This document shows, piece by piece, positions 42,768 through 50,468 of a DNA stretch of 64,000 nt (positions are counted from its first letter, which is position 1; each line of letters starts with the position of its first letter). The notes beneath the pieces were generated by a model, which was not told the origin of the DNA, made no database searches, and saw nothing but the letters and a program-made list of their open reading frames with translations. The translations under genes were made by a program, and so were the position numbers. The DNA comes from Bog-159 sp963785255 (lineage in GTDB: Bacteria > Acidobacteriota > Terriglobia > Bryobacterales > Bryobacteraceae), in NCBI GenBank assembly GCA_963785255.1, contig CAWAUR010000009.1, positions 124,001-188,000 on the forward strand. Reading direction: 5' to 3'.

Positions 42768-44042
42768 TCACGGCTTCAACTTGAACACGGTCCCGGCGCG
42801 GTGCGATCCGCCGTTGCCCGTGGTCCCATATAATGCGCCGCTGGCGGCCACGGTCACACCGCCGATGGGATTCGATCCGTGCGCGCCGCCATTGAAATTA
42901 TATAGGATAACCTCGCTCCACGAGCCACCCGATTCGCCCGGCGTCATCGAGTACACCGTGCCGCATCCATCGAAGCAGGCGCCCGTGCCGCCGTTGTCAG
43001 TCACCCCATAAAACAAGCCGCCCGTGCCAATCGCGACGCCGCCGAACGGAGTGGCGCCATCGTTGCCGCCTAAAAAGTTGTGCAGCACAGTCTCGCTCCA
43101 CGCGCCTCCCGATGCGGGCGGAGTCAGCGCGTACACTGTACCCATATTCAAGCTGCCGCCCGCGGAAGTGGTTCCGTAGAGCACGCCGCCCGCGCCTGAC
43201 GAAACAGCCGTCGGGGCGCCGCCATCGTTCGGCGCGCCGCCAAAGTTATATAGGACCGTCTCCGTCCATGCGCTGCTTCCGGATTCCGGCGGCGCGAGCG
43301 CAAATACCGTGCCGGCGTTCGACGCTCCGCCCGCCCGCGTGACGCCATAAAGCACGCCGTTCGCGCCCGCCGCCAGGCCCAACGGATTCGCGCCATCGCC
43401 CGCGCCGCCCGCGAAGTTGTAGAGCACGGTCTCGGTCCACGCGCCGCCTGGGGCTGCGGGGGGCGTGAGCGCATACACCACGCCGCATCCCAACCCGCAT
43501 GCGGCGCCGCTTCCGCCATAGTAAGTGGTGCCGTAGAGGATGCCGCCTTTGGCTGACACCACGCCTGCATCGGGATACGCGCCGTCGTTGGCGCCGGAAC
43601 CGGCGAAGCTATAAAGCACTGACTCGGTCCACGCGCCGCCTGGCGTCGCGGGGGGCGCCAGCGAATACACCGTGCCTAAGTTCGCTGCGCCGCCTTCATA
43701 AGTCGTTCCAAACAGCGCTCCGCCAGCGCCGATCGCCACACCGGCATAAGGTTCGGCGCCATCCGGTGAGCCGCCGAAGCGATGCAACACCGTTTCCGTC
43801 CACACGCCAGGCCCTCCCACCGGCGCCGCCAGCGAATACACCGTGCCGCATCCCAACGCGCACGCGCCGGTTCCGCCGAAGTGACTCGTGCTGTAGAGAA
43901 CGCCGCCCTTGCCGATGGTCAAGCTTGCGCCGGGATAGGCCGCGTCGCTGCCGCCCGCGAAGCTATAGATCGTAGTTATTTGTGGCGACGCTGCGGTTGA
44001 TAAACCCGCCCAAAAAAGGAACGGGATGAAGCGCATTGGCAT
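42768..44042 (-). CDS. Secreted TIGR03803-type tandem-repeat (beta-propeller-like) protein
   Basis: I choose the ATG at 44042 (or 44036) as start because a signal peptide (RFIPFLFWAGLSTAASP) follows; the longer frame reads through a family-A repeat remnant. The 424-residue protein is made of about eight repeats of 45-50 residues with the pattern GAxPxxGVxxGxGGxLYGTTxxGG, then GTVYxLxPP, then WTETVLYxFxGG. This is the TIGR03803 repeat of Verrucomicrobia, Acidobacteria and related phyla. Likely an exported beta-propeller with unknown ligand. A broken second copy lies at 44411-44880, beyond a tandem repeat array. Confidence 0.82.
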   Translation of the reverse strand: MPMRFIPFLFWAGLSTAASPQITTIYSFAGGSDAAYPGASLTIGKGGVLYSTSHFGGTGACALGCGTVYSLAAPVGGPGVWTETVLHRFGGSPDGAEPYAGVAIGAGGALFGTTYEGGAANLGTVYSLAPPATPGGAWTESVLYSFAGSGANDGAYPDAGVVSAKGGILYGTTYYGGSGAACGLGCGVVYALTPPAAPGGAWTETVLYNFAGGAGDGANPLGLAAGANGVLYGVTRAGGASNAGTVFALAPPESGSSAWTETVLYNFGGAPNDGGAPTAVSSGAGGVLYGTTSAGGSLNMGTVYALTPPASGGAWSETVLHNFLGGNDGATPFGGVAIGTGGLFYGVTDNGGTGACFDGCGTVYSMTPGESGGSWSEVILYNFNGGAHGSNPIGGVTVAASGALYGTTGNGGSHRAGTVFKLKP

Positions 44043-44118
44043 CCCGCCATTGTCGGCACATTCGATGGCGATGTCAATCGGGAACAGTTTCCCCCAATCC
44101 GAGCGCTTTCTCCTAACT

Positions 44119-44381
44119 GAGCCGCGACCGTCAGGGAGCGGTTCCCCCAATCCGAGCCGCGACCGTCAGAGCGGTTCCCCCAATCCGAGCCGCGACCGTC
44201 AGAGCGGTTCCCCCGATCCGAGCCGCGACCGTCAGAGCGGTTCCCCCAATCCGAGCCGCGACCGTCAGAGCGGTTCCCCCGATCCGAGCCGCGACCGTCA
44301 GGGAGCGGTTCCCCCGATCCGAGCCGCGACCGTCAGGGAGCGGTTTCCCGATCCGAGCCGCGACCGTCAGGGAGCGGTTTC
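44119..44381. repeat. Tandem array of eight family-A units
   Basis: Eight head-to-tail units start at 44119, 44154, 44187, 44220, 44253, 44286, 44321 and 44355. The core is GAGCCGCGACCGTCAG, then GGAGCGG or AGCGG, then TTCCCCCRATCC. Units 1 and 6-8 are 34-35 bases (the last is partial), and units 2-5 are 33 bases because two bases (GG) are missing. There are no unique spacers, so it is not a CRISPR array. The 33-base units keep a frame open on the plus strand, but there is no gene start. The array separates the intact and broken TIGR03803 copies. Confidence 0.95.
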
Positions 44382-44410
44382 CTGGAACGCTTAGTCGCCC
44401 GCACCGAGCC

Positions 44411-44880
44411 TCATGGCGCCGCTGCCGCGCCTTGGATCTCGTACACCGCGCCGCCGCTATTCACTCCGCCGGTAGGATAAATGCCGTAGAGGTTGCCTGA
44501 CGAGTCGCGGGCGATGTGCAGCCATACGTTGGCGTGGTTCTCGCCGAAGTAGTGCAGCATCGTGTAAGTCCACTCTTCGTCGGGCGAACTAAGAGGCGTG
44601 CGCGAGACAGCCGCGCTCTCTCCCGTGTACATAAGGGGCACTTAGTCGAAGGTGGTCCCGTAGATTATGCCGCCGCTTTCCACCGTCAGGGTATTCGGAT
44701 CGCGGCGAGCGGCTCGGTTGCAGCGGCCGAAGGTGTAGAGCGTAGTCTGGACCCACGCGCCGCCTGCAGCTTGCGGGGGAGTCAGTTTGACGACGATGCC
44801 CTCTCCGTAGGTCTCGCCGTTCGCTTCCGCAACGTACAGCTCGCCCTGAAAGCGGCTCACCATGCTCCGCCCCCCGGAGA
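44411..44880 (-). pseudogene. Broken TIGR03803-type repeat protein
   Basis: Minus-strand sequence FQGELYVAEANGETYGEGIV, VKLTPPQAAGGAWVQTTLYT, VESGGIIYGTTFD then a TAA stop (44644-44642), then in the same frame EEWTYTMLHYFGENHANVW and SSGNLYGIYPTGGVNSGGAV to a stop at 44411. It clearly belongs to the family of the intact gene at 42768. The N-terminus is missing: the upstream side ends near 44880 where a group II intron remnant begins on the opposite strand. It was disabled by the internal stop and 5' loss, perhaps connected with insertion of the intron. Confidence 0.65.
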
Positions 44881-44916
44881 TTCCATGCGCAACCCCATGA
44901 CCGGCGTTTTCAGAGA

Positions 44917-45004
44917 GAGCCGGATGCGGGAAAGTTCGCACGTCCGGTTCGACGAGGGGATGGTCAGCCCGAGGGTTATCCTGTTGCTCTCCGTCCTACT
45001 CTAC
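44917..45004 (+). mobile_element. Group II intron 3' remnant (domains V-VI)
   Basis: 44917-44950 is a 34-base domain V: GAGCCGGATGCGGGAAAGTT followed by CGCACGTCCGGTTC. The first eight bases pair with the last eight (one G-U), the AGC catalytic triad is in place, and a GAAA-type loop region lies in the middle. Domain VI-like sequence follows, ending CCTACTCTAC at about 45004, the usual 3' end of bacterial group II introns. No intron-encoded reverse transcriptase is present upstream; the sequence before domain V overlaps a broken gene on the other strand. So it is a 5'-truncated fossil of a retroelement. Confidence 0.75.
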
Positions 45005-45154
45005 TGGCCAGTCAGATTTTTCTTCCCGCCGTCGGGAGAACCAAAAACAAATATGGCCGCCGATGAACGCCGATCGAACCAGCAAGGCGGTGCACACGTA
45101 ACCGTCAAGCGCCGTGGCCGTGGAAATGCGCCGGGACTCTGCGAGAATGGAGGC

Positions 45155-45550
45155 ATGCGTCATCTTATGATTCTCGCAGCGCTGCTGGCGGTATTGGCGC
45201 CACCGCGATCGGCGGCACAATATGTCCGCCGGCGCCCGGCCGGAGCCACTGCAACCACTGGCCCGTACACGGGTCCTGCGGTGACTTTCAACGGCACTCT
45301 AAAGGGGCTCACCAAAAAGCAACTGGTAGTAGATCTGGACCAGAGCGATCCGGACGCGGACCATCAAAGTCTCACGTTTCGGTTTTCGAAGAAGACCAAA
45401 TTTCTGAAGGGCGATCAGCCAATCAAACCAGCCGATATCGCCATGGGCACGCACATTTCGCTGGACGCCGTCAGAGACGGCGATCAGAAGCTATCGGCGG
45501 TGAATGTGTTCGTGGCTCCGCCTCCGGCGGCGGACAAGACCGTGCACTGA
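45155..45550 (+). CDS. Small secreted protein of unknown function
   Basis: A 131-residue protein with a signal peptide (LMILAALLAVLAPPRSAAQ). A GGAGG lies directly before the ATG at 45155; the spacing is tight, so the ATG at 45167 is also possible. The mature part is a small beta-rich domain: VTFNGTLKGLTKKQLVVDLD, then SLTFRFSKKTKFLKGDQPIK and MGTHISLDAVRDGDQKLSAV, similar in pattern to DUF5666-like or OB-fold periplasmic proteins. Function unknown. It follows the intron remnant by 150 bases and has no operon partner. Confidence 0.65.
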   Translation: MRHLMILAALLAVLAPPRSAAQYVRRRPAGATATTGPYTGPAVTFNGTLKGLTKKQLVVDLDQSDPDADHQSLTFRFSKKTKFLKGDQPIKPADIAMGTHISLDAVRDGDQKLSAVNVFVAPPPAADKTVH

Positions 45551-45661
45551 AGGCCCTGCATCGCGCGGCGGCGCTAGAGGGGGCGGTCAGAGCGGAGCGT
45601 GGTTTTGCTTTTTCCCCAGCCCTAGCCCCTAATCCATGGCCCGCCGCGTGGAGCGCGGCCA

Positions 45662-46507
45662 TCATCTTTTCAATTTCTCCAGATCGGCGTAGACCTCGCG
45701 CTTGGATAAACCCCGGCGTTGCGCTACGGTTTTGATGGCGTCCATGCGGCCCATTCCCTGCGCCATACACGCGGCCACGGCTTCGGCGAGGGGCGTATCG
45801 TCGTGCGCCGCACCCACCTGCTTTTCGATCAACAGGGTGATTTCGCCTTTCACGTGTTCGCGCGCCGCCAGCACGGCCCGCACCTCCGACGCTTTGCCGC
45901 GCAGGAACTCCTCATGTATTTTAGTGAGCTCGCGCGCCACAACCACCGGCCGGTCTCCGAGAACCTGCTCCACTGCCGCGAGCGTCTCCACGATGCGATG
46001 CGGAGCTTCGTAGAAGATCAGCGTCGCGGTTTCCTCCCGCAGCGCCTCCAGCGCGCGCCGCCGCTGGCCCGGCTTGGGCGGCAGGAATCCGCCAAAATGG
46101 AAACTATCGGTCGCCAGGCCGGAGGCCGCCAGCGCGGTAGACGCCGCGGATGCGCCGGGCACGGCGCAGATGGGAACGTCGTTATCGATCGCCGCGCGCA
46201 CCAGGCGGTAGCCTGGGTCCGAGATCAGCGGCATGCCTGCATCCGAGACCAGCGCCACGCTGGCGCCCGCGAGCATCTTCGCAACCAACTCGCGGCTGCG
46301 CTCCATTTCATTATGTTCGTGATAGCTGACCGTGGGCTTGGAGATTCCGTAATGATCGAGCAGCTTGCGCGTTTGTCGCGTGTCTTCGCACGCGATCAGA
46401 TCCACTTCCCGCAACACGCGCACCGCGCGATAGGTGATGTCTTCCAGGTTACCGATGGGCGTGGCCACCAGGTAGAGCGTCCCGCTCAGGGATGCTTCTC
46501 CTCGCAC
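45662..46507 (-). CDS. rsmI: 16S rRNA (cytidine(1402)-2'-O)-methyltransferase
   Basis: A 281-residue tetrapyrrole-methylase-fold enzyme. LYLVATPIGNLEDITYRAVR, ACEDTRQTRKLLDHYGI, ALVSDAGMPLISDPGYRLV and FGGFLPPKPGQRRRAL are diagnostic for RsmI, which methylates C1402 of 16S rRNA with SAM. The C-terminal helical domain (KREVYADLEKL) is present. The start overlaps the end of a small secreted protein gene by 22 bases, so translation may be coupled. Length is normal. Confidence 0.95.
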   Translation of the reverse strand: MRGEASLSGTLYLVATPIGNLEDITYRAVRVLREVDLIACEDTRQTRKLLDHYGISKPTVSYHEHNEMERSRELVAKMLAGASVALVSDAGMPLISDPGYRLVRAAIDNDVPICAVPGASAASTALAASGLATDSFHFGGFLPPKPGQRRRALEALREETATLIFYEAPHRIVETLAAVEQVLGDRPVVVARELTKIHEEFLRGKASEVRAVLAAREHVKGEITLLIEKQVGAAHDDTPLAEAVAACMAQGMGRMDAIKTVAQRRGLSKREVYADLEKLKR

Positions 46508-46851
46508 GGCGGCGCGGGCAGTTGGACGGTTGCCATGCGGTCGACGTAATTGGCAGGCGGGCGCGCCACGGGCATCGGTTCGAGGTTATCAGGTATCTTG
46601 GCGGCGAGCAGCGGGATGGAGCAGATGCCCGTATCCACCAGGTCGCGATTCTTCAGAAGTTTGCGCAAGGCGGCTTCCGCATTCGCGCGCAGGATGGGCG
46701 GCAAAGGCTTCGCATCCGACTGCGGTGGCGCCGTGAACTGCGGCAACGGCGGAAGCTGTTGGGGTGCGGGGACCGGCTGTGACGCGGTCTGGGCGGATAA
46801 GGATAGGGTCCAGATGCATGCTGCCAGGATGCCGGCGGCTCGATAATACAT
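46486..46851 (-). CDS. Small proline-rich secreted protein
   Basis: A 121-residue protein with a signal peptide (ILAACIWTLSLSAQ). Proline-rich linker of about 30 residues (PAPQQLPPLPQFTAPPQ), then a short domain with LRKLLKNRDLVDTGICSIP and two cysteines, and a polar tail (PPCEEKHP). No family recognised. It precedes rsmI on the same strand with a 22-base overlap. Envelope location is likely. Role unknown. Confidence 0.6.
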   Translation of the reverse strand: MYYRAAGILAACIWTLSLSAQTASQPVPAPQQLPPLPQFTAPPQSDAKPLPPILRANAEAALRKLLKNRDLVDTGICSIPLLAAKIPDNLEPMPVARPPANYVDRMATVQLPAPPCEEKHP

Positions 46852-46936
46852 AGGCCTCCTTCCGGATGTTTCTTTTATAGGGTAACGCCGGGACAGGAAA
46901 TTTTCCAGCGCCCCGCCAGTATCGTTGTCAGGTGGG

Positions 46937-47101
46937 TCAGGCGGCCTGATGGACCGGTTGGTGGTGCAGCCGTATGAGTTGCTCTGCCTTCAACGCGGCC
47001 ATGGCGTAGGTTTCCACCACCGTTCCGACTTGCCCGCGCACCAAGCCCTCTCCGGGCAAGTCTTCGAGCAAGGCAACTACGGAAAGGATCTCGATATCCA
47101 T
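46937..47101 (-). CDS. Shortened DUF4926-like protein
   Basis: The ATG at 47101 has AAAAAGG seven bases upstream. The 54-residue product starts MDIEILSVVALLEDLPGEGL and VRGQVGTVVETY, which is the DUF4926 N-terminal pattern, and ends LKAEQLIRLHH as that family does. The central 18-20 residues (the usual EVEFxDxxG segment) are missing, so the gene seems to have an in-frame deletion. DUF4926 proteins are often found next to DUF6883-like toxin-antitoxin or accessory genes, but no partner is here. Probably non-functional. Confidence 0.45.
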   Translation of the reverse strand: MDIEILSVVALLEDLPGEGLVRGQVGTVVETYAMAALKAEQLIRLHHQPVHQAA

Positions 47102-47222
47102 CGGGGTGACCTTTTTCATAATACGCACTGCGAATTCCGGCTGTCCTGCGTTGGCAGGTGGAGCGCGGCCAATCCTGGGGATTTTAGCCGGCCTTTTCGA
47201 CTGTCTACATCTTGCCGCCGTT

Positions 47223-47320
47223 GCGGGGCAGGCTCGTAGCCTGCGCGGGCCTCGTAGGCCCGCTCTTAGCCGGCTCCCCTCAAACGAAAGCCGGTCTGCA
47301 ATCAGGGTGCCTGCCCACAA
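47223..47320. repeat. Family-B intergenic repeat
   Basis: GGGGCAGGCTCGTAGCCTGC, then GCGGGCCTCGTAGGCCCGC, ending with AGGGTGCCTGCCCACAAC. The same body as at 22318 and 51751. It lies between the DUF4926-like gene and the caspase-like gene. Confidence 0.8.
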
Positions 47321-47349
47321 CATGATAGAATTACCCAAACCTGTAAGTC

Positions 47350-48954
47350 ATGCTGACGCGCCGTGCCGCCCTCCAACTTCCTTTGCTGAACTTGGTCCCG
47401 GCACCCTCGCAGGCCGCGGAAACAACCGTGCGGAGGGCCCTGGTGGTGGGCATCGACAAGTATGTGTCCACCCCCCCGATCGCCACCAAGCGCGCCGGCC
47501 TCTTCAATCTCGACGGCGCGGTGAACGATGCCACGCTGATCTATCACCTGTTAATCGGGCGTTTCGGATTTGAGGCGCGCGACATCGTATTTCTGCCCAA
47601 CGAACAAGCCACCCGCAGCCGCATTCTGTCCGAGTTCCAGCGCCACTTGGTAGACGCCGCTTCGAAAGGCGATGTCAGCCTGTTCTATTACGCCGGGCAT
47701 GGTTCCCAGGTGCGCAACCTGGCTTCCGATGAAGCCGATCAACTCGACGAAACCCTGGTCCCCGCCGACGCCGGCACAGGCGCGCGCGATATCCGCGATA
47801 AAGAGATGGCGCGGTTGTATCGCGCGGCGCTGGAAAAAGGAGCTACGCTGACGGTGGTGTTGGATAGCTGCCATAGCGGCGGCATGTCACGCGGAATCTG
47901 GAACGCCATCGGCAAGACGCGCTACGTGCCGCCCGATCCGCGCCCGGTCACGGATCCGGGCAAAGGCCCCGCCGCCGGTAAGAAAGCGCCGGATGCGGCA
48001 GCCATGGGGATGCTGTTCCTGGCGGCCGCGCGCGAGGATCAGACGGCGGGCGAGACCACGGTCACCGAGCGAGGCAGCCAGGGAATGCGCGAGGTTTCGC
48101 ACGGCGCATTCACGGCGGCGCTGGCTCGCGTTCTGGATTCTGCGATGGCCAACCAAAGCGTTTCGCAGATCTGTGAACGCGTGGAAGCCATGCTGGCCAG
48201 CCAAGGCAAACAGCAGGCGCCGCTCTGCGCGGGCGAAGGCCGCCAGACGCGCGGATTGCTGGGACGGCCGGCTGGTCTCGGCGCAGAGCTCACCGTGGCG
48301 GTGGATGGGATCGACGGAAAGGTGGTGCGCCTGCGCGGCGGATCGGCACTGGGGCTGGCCGCCGGTTGCGCGCTGGTGCAGACGGCCGGACGGGCCGTGC
48401 GTCTGGAACTGACCCGCGTGGAACTCGCGGAATCCGAGGCCAAATTGCCTGCCGGACTTCCGGCGGGCGCGGTGAAAGCGGGCGATCTTTTCAAACTGGA
48501 AACCTGCGCAGCGCCTCCGGATTCCGCCATCCGGCTCTACTATCCCAAGCACGGGCCCGATGAACAGGCCGTCTTGCAAATTGCGCGCGCCATCGCACAG
48601 CTTGCGGATGCGGGCCGGGCCCGGTTGCTGCAGGATCCAGCGGCTGGCATGCCTCCCACGCACGTGGTCTATTGGCGCGATGCGGAATACCTGCTGGAGC
48701 GGTATCCCGCGCGCGGCGATGCCGTGCGGCTGGGCGCCTCGCCCACCGGCGAATCCATCGCGGCCGCGCTGGCGGGCGGCGAGGAGATTCGCCTATGGCC
48801 GATCCTGCCTCCGCCGCGTCAACTGGCCGCCGGGCTTTCAATGGGAGCCGGCCCGCAAACGCGGCCGTGCGCGTGGTGGATAGTCCGGCGGAGTGCGTCT
48901 ATCTTCTGGCCGGCCGCCTCGCGGGCGACGCGCTCGAATACGCCTGGGTATTGA
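47350..48954 (+). CDS. Caspase-family (C14) peptidase, N-terminal part of a frameshifted gene
   Basis: A signal peptide of Tat-like form (TRRAALQLPLLNLVPAPS) precedes a metacaspase-type domain (about 27-290). The catalytic dyad is visible: His117 in FYYAGHGSQ and Cys174 in VVLDSCHSGG; RRALVVGIDKY and VNDATLIYHLL are typical of the p20-like fold. A beta-rich middle region follows. After about residue 495 (QLAAGLS) the sequence turns non-sensical, and the natural continuation is in another frame, starting FNGSRPANAAVRVVDS near 48834. So one gene of about 755 codons is split by a one-base loss near 48840-48860. Acidobacterial secreted caspase-like proteins are of unknown substrate. A true frameshift, a sequencing error and recoding cannot be separated here. 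Confidence 0.8.
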   Translation: MLTRRAALQLPLLNLVPAPSQAAETTVRRALVVGIDKYVSTPPIATKRAGLFNLDGAVNDATLIYHLLIGRFGFEARDIVFLPNEQATRSRILSEFQRHLVDAASKGDVSLFYYAGHGSQVRNLASDEADQLDETLVPADAGTGARDIRDKEMARLYRAALEKGATLTVVLDSCHSGGMSRGIWNAIGKTRYVPPDPRPVTDPGKGPAAGKKAPDAAAMGMLFLAAAREDQTAGETTVTERGSQGMREVSHGAFTAALARVLDSAMANQSVSQICERVEAMLASQGKQQAPLCAGEGRQTRGLLGRPAGLGAELTVAVDGIDGKVVRLRGGSALGLAAGCALVQTAGRAVRLELTRVELAESEAKLPAGLPAGAVKAGDLFKLETCAAPPDSAIRLYYPKHGPDEQAVLQIARAIAQLADAGRARLLQDPAAGMPPTHVVYWRDAEYLLERYPARGDAVRLGASPTGESIAAALAGGEEIRLWPILPPPRQLAAGLSMGAGPQTRPCAWWIVRRSASIFWPAASRATRSNTPGY

Positions 48955-49622
48955 AGGACGCGGCCCTGACCGATCCGGATCAGTCGCGCTATCCCTTGCG
49001 CACCGATTGGAAAACATCGGGCCAGGAACTGACCGGCTTGGCGGTCCGGCTGGGCCGTGTGCATGCCTGGCTGAATCTGGATGGCCCGGTGGGGGGGGAT
49101 AACTCGTTTCCCTACCGGCTGGTCTTCGAGAACGCCGGCACGGGCCGGGCGCGGGGCACGCAGCCCGTGAAGTTCGGCGAGAAGTATAAGTTCGTTTTGC
49201 AGGCGGATGCCAACGCTTTCGAGCGCGCCAAGGTGCGGAAACACTATATCTATGTTTTCCTGATCGACTCATCGGGCCAAGGTACCTGTCTGTTCCCCGA
49301 TCCGGCCAACGGCAACGACGGCAACCTGATTCCGCGCGGCGAGAATGCGGCGGCGCGCGTGGAAGTCACGCGCAACGATCACGATCTGGAAATCACTCCG
49401 CCGGCGGGCACGGACAATTATTTTCTCCTCGCCACCCGCGAGCCGGTCGATCCGGGGATCTTGCAATGGTCGGGGGTGCGCACGCGCGCGCTGCGCGGCA
49501 ATGAGACGCCGCTGGAATTCCTGTTCAGTTCGGTGGGCACGGGAACGCGCGGCGGATTGGGGGCGCGGGCGGTCCCGCTTACCTGGACGATTCAATCGAT
49601 GGCCGTGCGCTGCATCGCCTGA
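48795..49622 (+). CDS. C-terminal part of the caspase-family protein (other frame)
   Basis: This frame carries the missing C-terminus of the caspase-like gene: VVDSPAECVYLLAGRLAGDA, TDWKTSGQELTGLAVRLGRV, GEKYKFVLQADANAFERAKV, KHYIYVFLIDSSGQGTCLFP. The last two resemble DUF4384-type domains found behind caspase domains. An ATG exists at 48795, but no ribosome site supports independent translation, so I regard it as part of the upstream gene. It ends at a TGA directly before a family-B repeat. Confidence 0.65.
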   Translation: MADPASAASTGRRAFNGSRPANAAVRVVDSPAECVYLLAGRLAGDALEYAWVLKDAALTDPDQSRYPLRTDWKTSGQELTGLAVRLGRVHAWLNLDGPVGGDNSFPYRLVFENAGTGRARGTQPVKFGEKYKFVLQADANAFERAKVRKHYIYVFLIDSSGQGTCLFPDPANGNDGNLIPRGENAAARVEVTRNDHDLEITPPAGTDNYFLLATREPVDPGILQWSGVRTRALRGNETPLEFLFSSVGTGTRGGLGARAVPLTWTIQSMAVRCIA

Positions 49623-49787
49623 TGTGGGGCAGGCACTCTGCCTGCGGCGGGCCCCAGCCCGGTAACGGAAGTAAATGGTTTCGCGGGGCTTACTACTCTG
49701 AGACCGCCCCCTTTGTGGGCGGTCTCAATCCGTTCCATCAGGCCCCGCCGGAGGCCCAGCTGAGCCGCGACCGTGAGGGAGCGGTTT
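49623..49787. repeat. Mixed repeats and hairpin after the caspase-like gene
   Basis: 49623-49655 is a family-B start (TGTGGGGCAGGCACTCTGCC). 49671-49695 resembles the loop of the family-A pair at 7641 (CGGTAACGGAAGTAAATGGT). 49700-49726 is a strong hairpin (GAGACCGCCC, seven-base loop, GGGCGGTCTC) that could act as terminator, though no T-run follows. 49762-49787 is one family-A unit (GAGCCGCGACCGTGAGGGAG then CGGTTT). Confidence 0.7.
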
Positions 49788-49829
49788 CTTCAGGGTATCT
49801 GCCCCATCCGGGTGTATACTAATTCCTCT

Positions 49830-50468
49830 ATGAAAGGTAAGACCGCGAACCGGATGGCCGGATCGATTTTCCTGGCAATCTGGGTGACGGGCCTCGCCTG
49901 GCCCGAACCGATCTCCAAGCGCGACCGCGACATCGCGCAAGGAATGCTCCAGCAGCTCGCCGGAGATATCAAGAAACACTATTACGACCCGAAGTTTCAT
50001 GGCATCGATTGGGATGCCACCGTCAAGCAGGCTAAACAGCGGATCGATCGGAGCGAGAGCCTGAACCGGGCGATGTCGGAAGTCGCCGCCGTGCTCGATT
50101 CCCTGCACGATTCGCACACCTTCCTGGTCCCGCCGCGGCGCCCGTTCCGCCACGATTATGGCTGGCAAATGCAGATGATCGGCGACCATTGCTATGTGAT
50201 TCGCGTGCGTCCAGGCAGCGACGCGGAAGGCAAGCGCTTGCAGCCTGGGGACGAGGTGTCGGCCATCAATGGCTATGCTCCCACGCGGGACAACTTCTGG
50301 AAGATGGAGTATGTCTATAACACGCTGCGGCCGCAGGGCGGACTGCATCTGAACCTGTCCGATCCGGCCGGCCGGCCGCGCGAAACCGATGTCACGGCCA
50401 AGATCACGCAGCTTAAGCGTGTGACCGATCTTACCGGGCCGGCGGCGGCAACGATATCTGGGATATGA
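49830..50468 (+). CDS. S41-family peptidase, N-terminal part (frameshifted gene)
   Basis: Starts at ATG 49830 with a signal peptide (MAGSIFLAIWVTGLAWP). Residues 30-110 are the helical N-terminal domain (DIAQGMLQQLAGDIKKHYYD), followed by a PDZ domain (about 125-195; VIRVRPGSDAEGKRLQPGDE, VSAINGYAP). After LKRVTDLTGP the frame runs into a TGA at 50466, while the matching continuation (GGGNDIWDMIRESQHDDN) is in the next frame. Loss of one G in the GGGCCGGCGGCGGC stretch explains it. The intact protein would be a secreted C-terminal-processing peptidase of about 440 residues. Confidence 0.75.
   Translation: MKGKTANRMAGSIFLAIWVTGLAWPEPISKRDRDIAQGMLQQLAGDIKKHYYDPKFHGIDWDATVKQAKQRIDRSESLNRAMSEVAAVLDSLHDSHTFLVPPRRPFRHDYGWQMQMIGDHCYVIRVRPGSDAEGKRLQPGDEVSAINGYAPTRDNFWKMEYVYNTLRPQGGLHLNLSDPAGRPRETDVTAKITQLKRVTDLTGPAAATISGI

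Noticed and set aside
44119..44381. CRISPR array
   Set aside because: Units are directly adjacent, with no unique spacers and no cas genes nearby.
44026..44394. Long open frame through the tandem array (PSRDRQSGSPN repeats)
   Set aside because: The frame is open only because most units are 33 bases. It has no independent coding signal, and the same core occurs in intergenic repeats.
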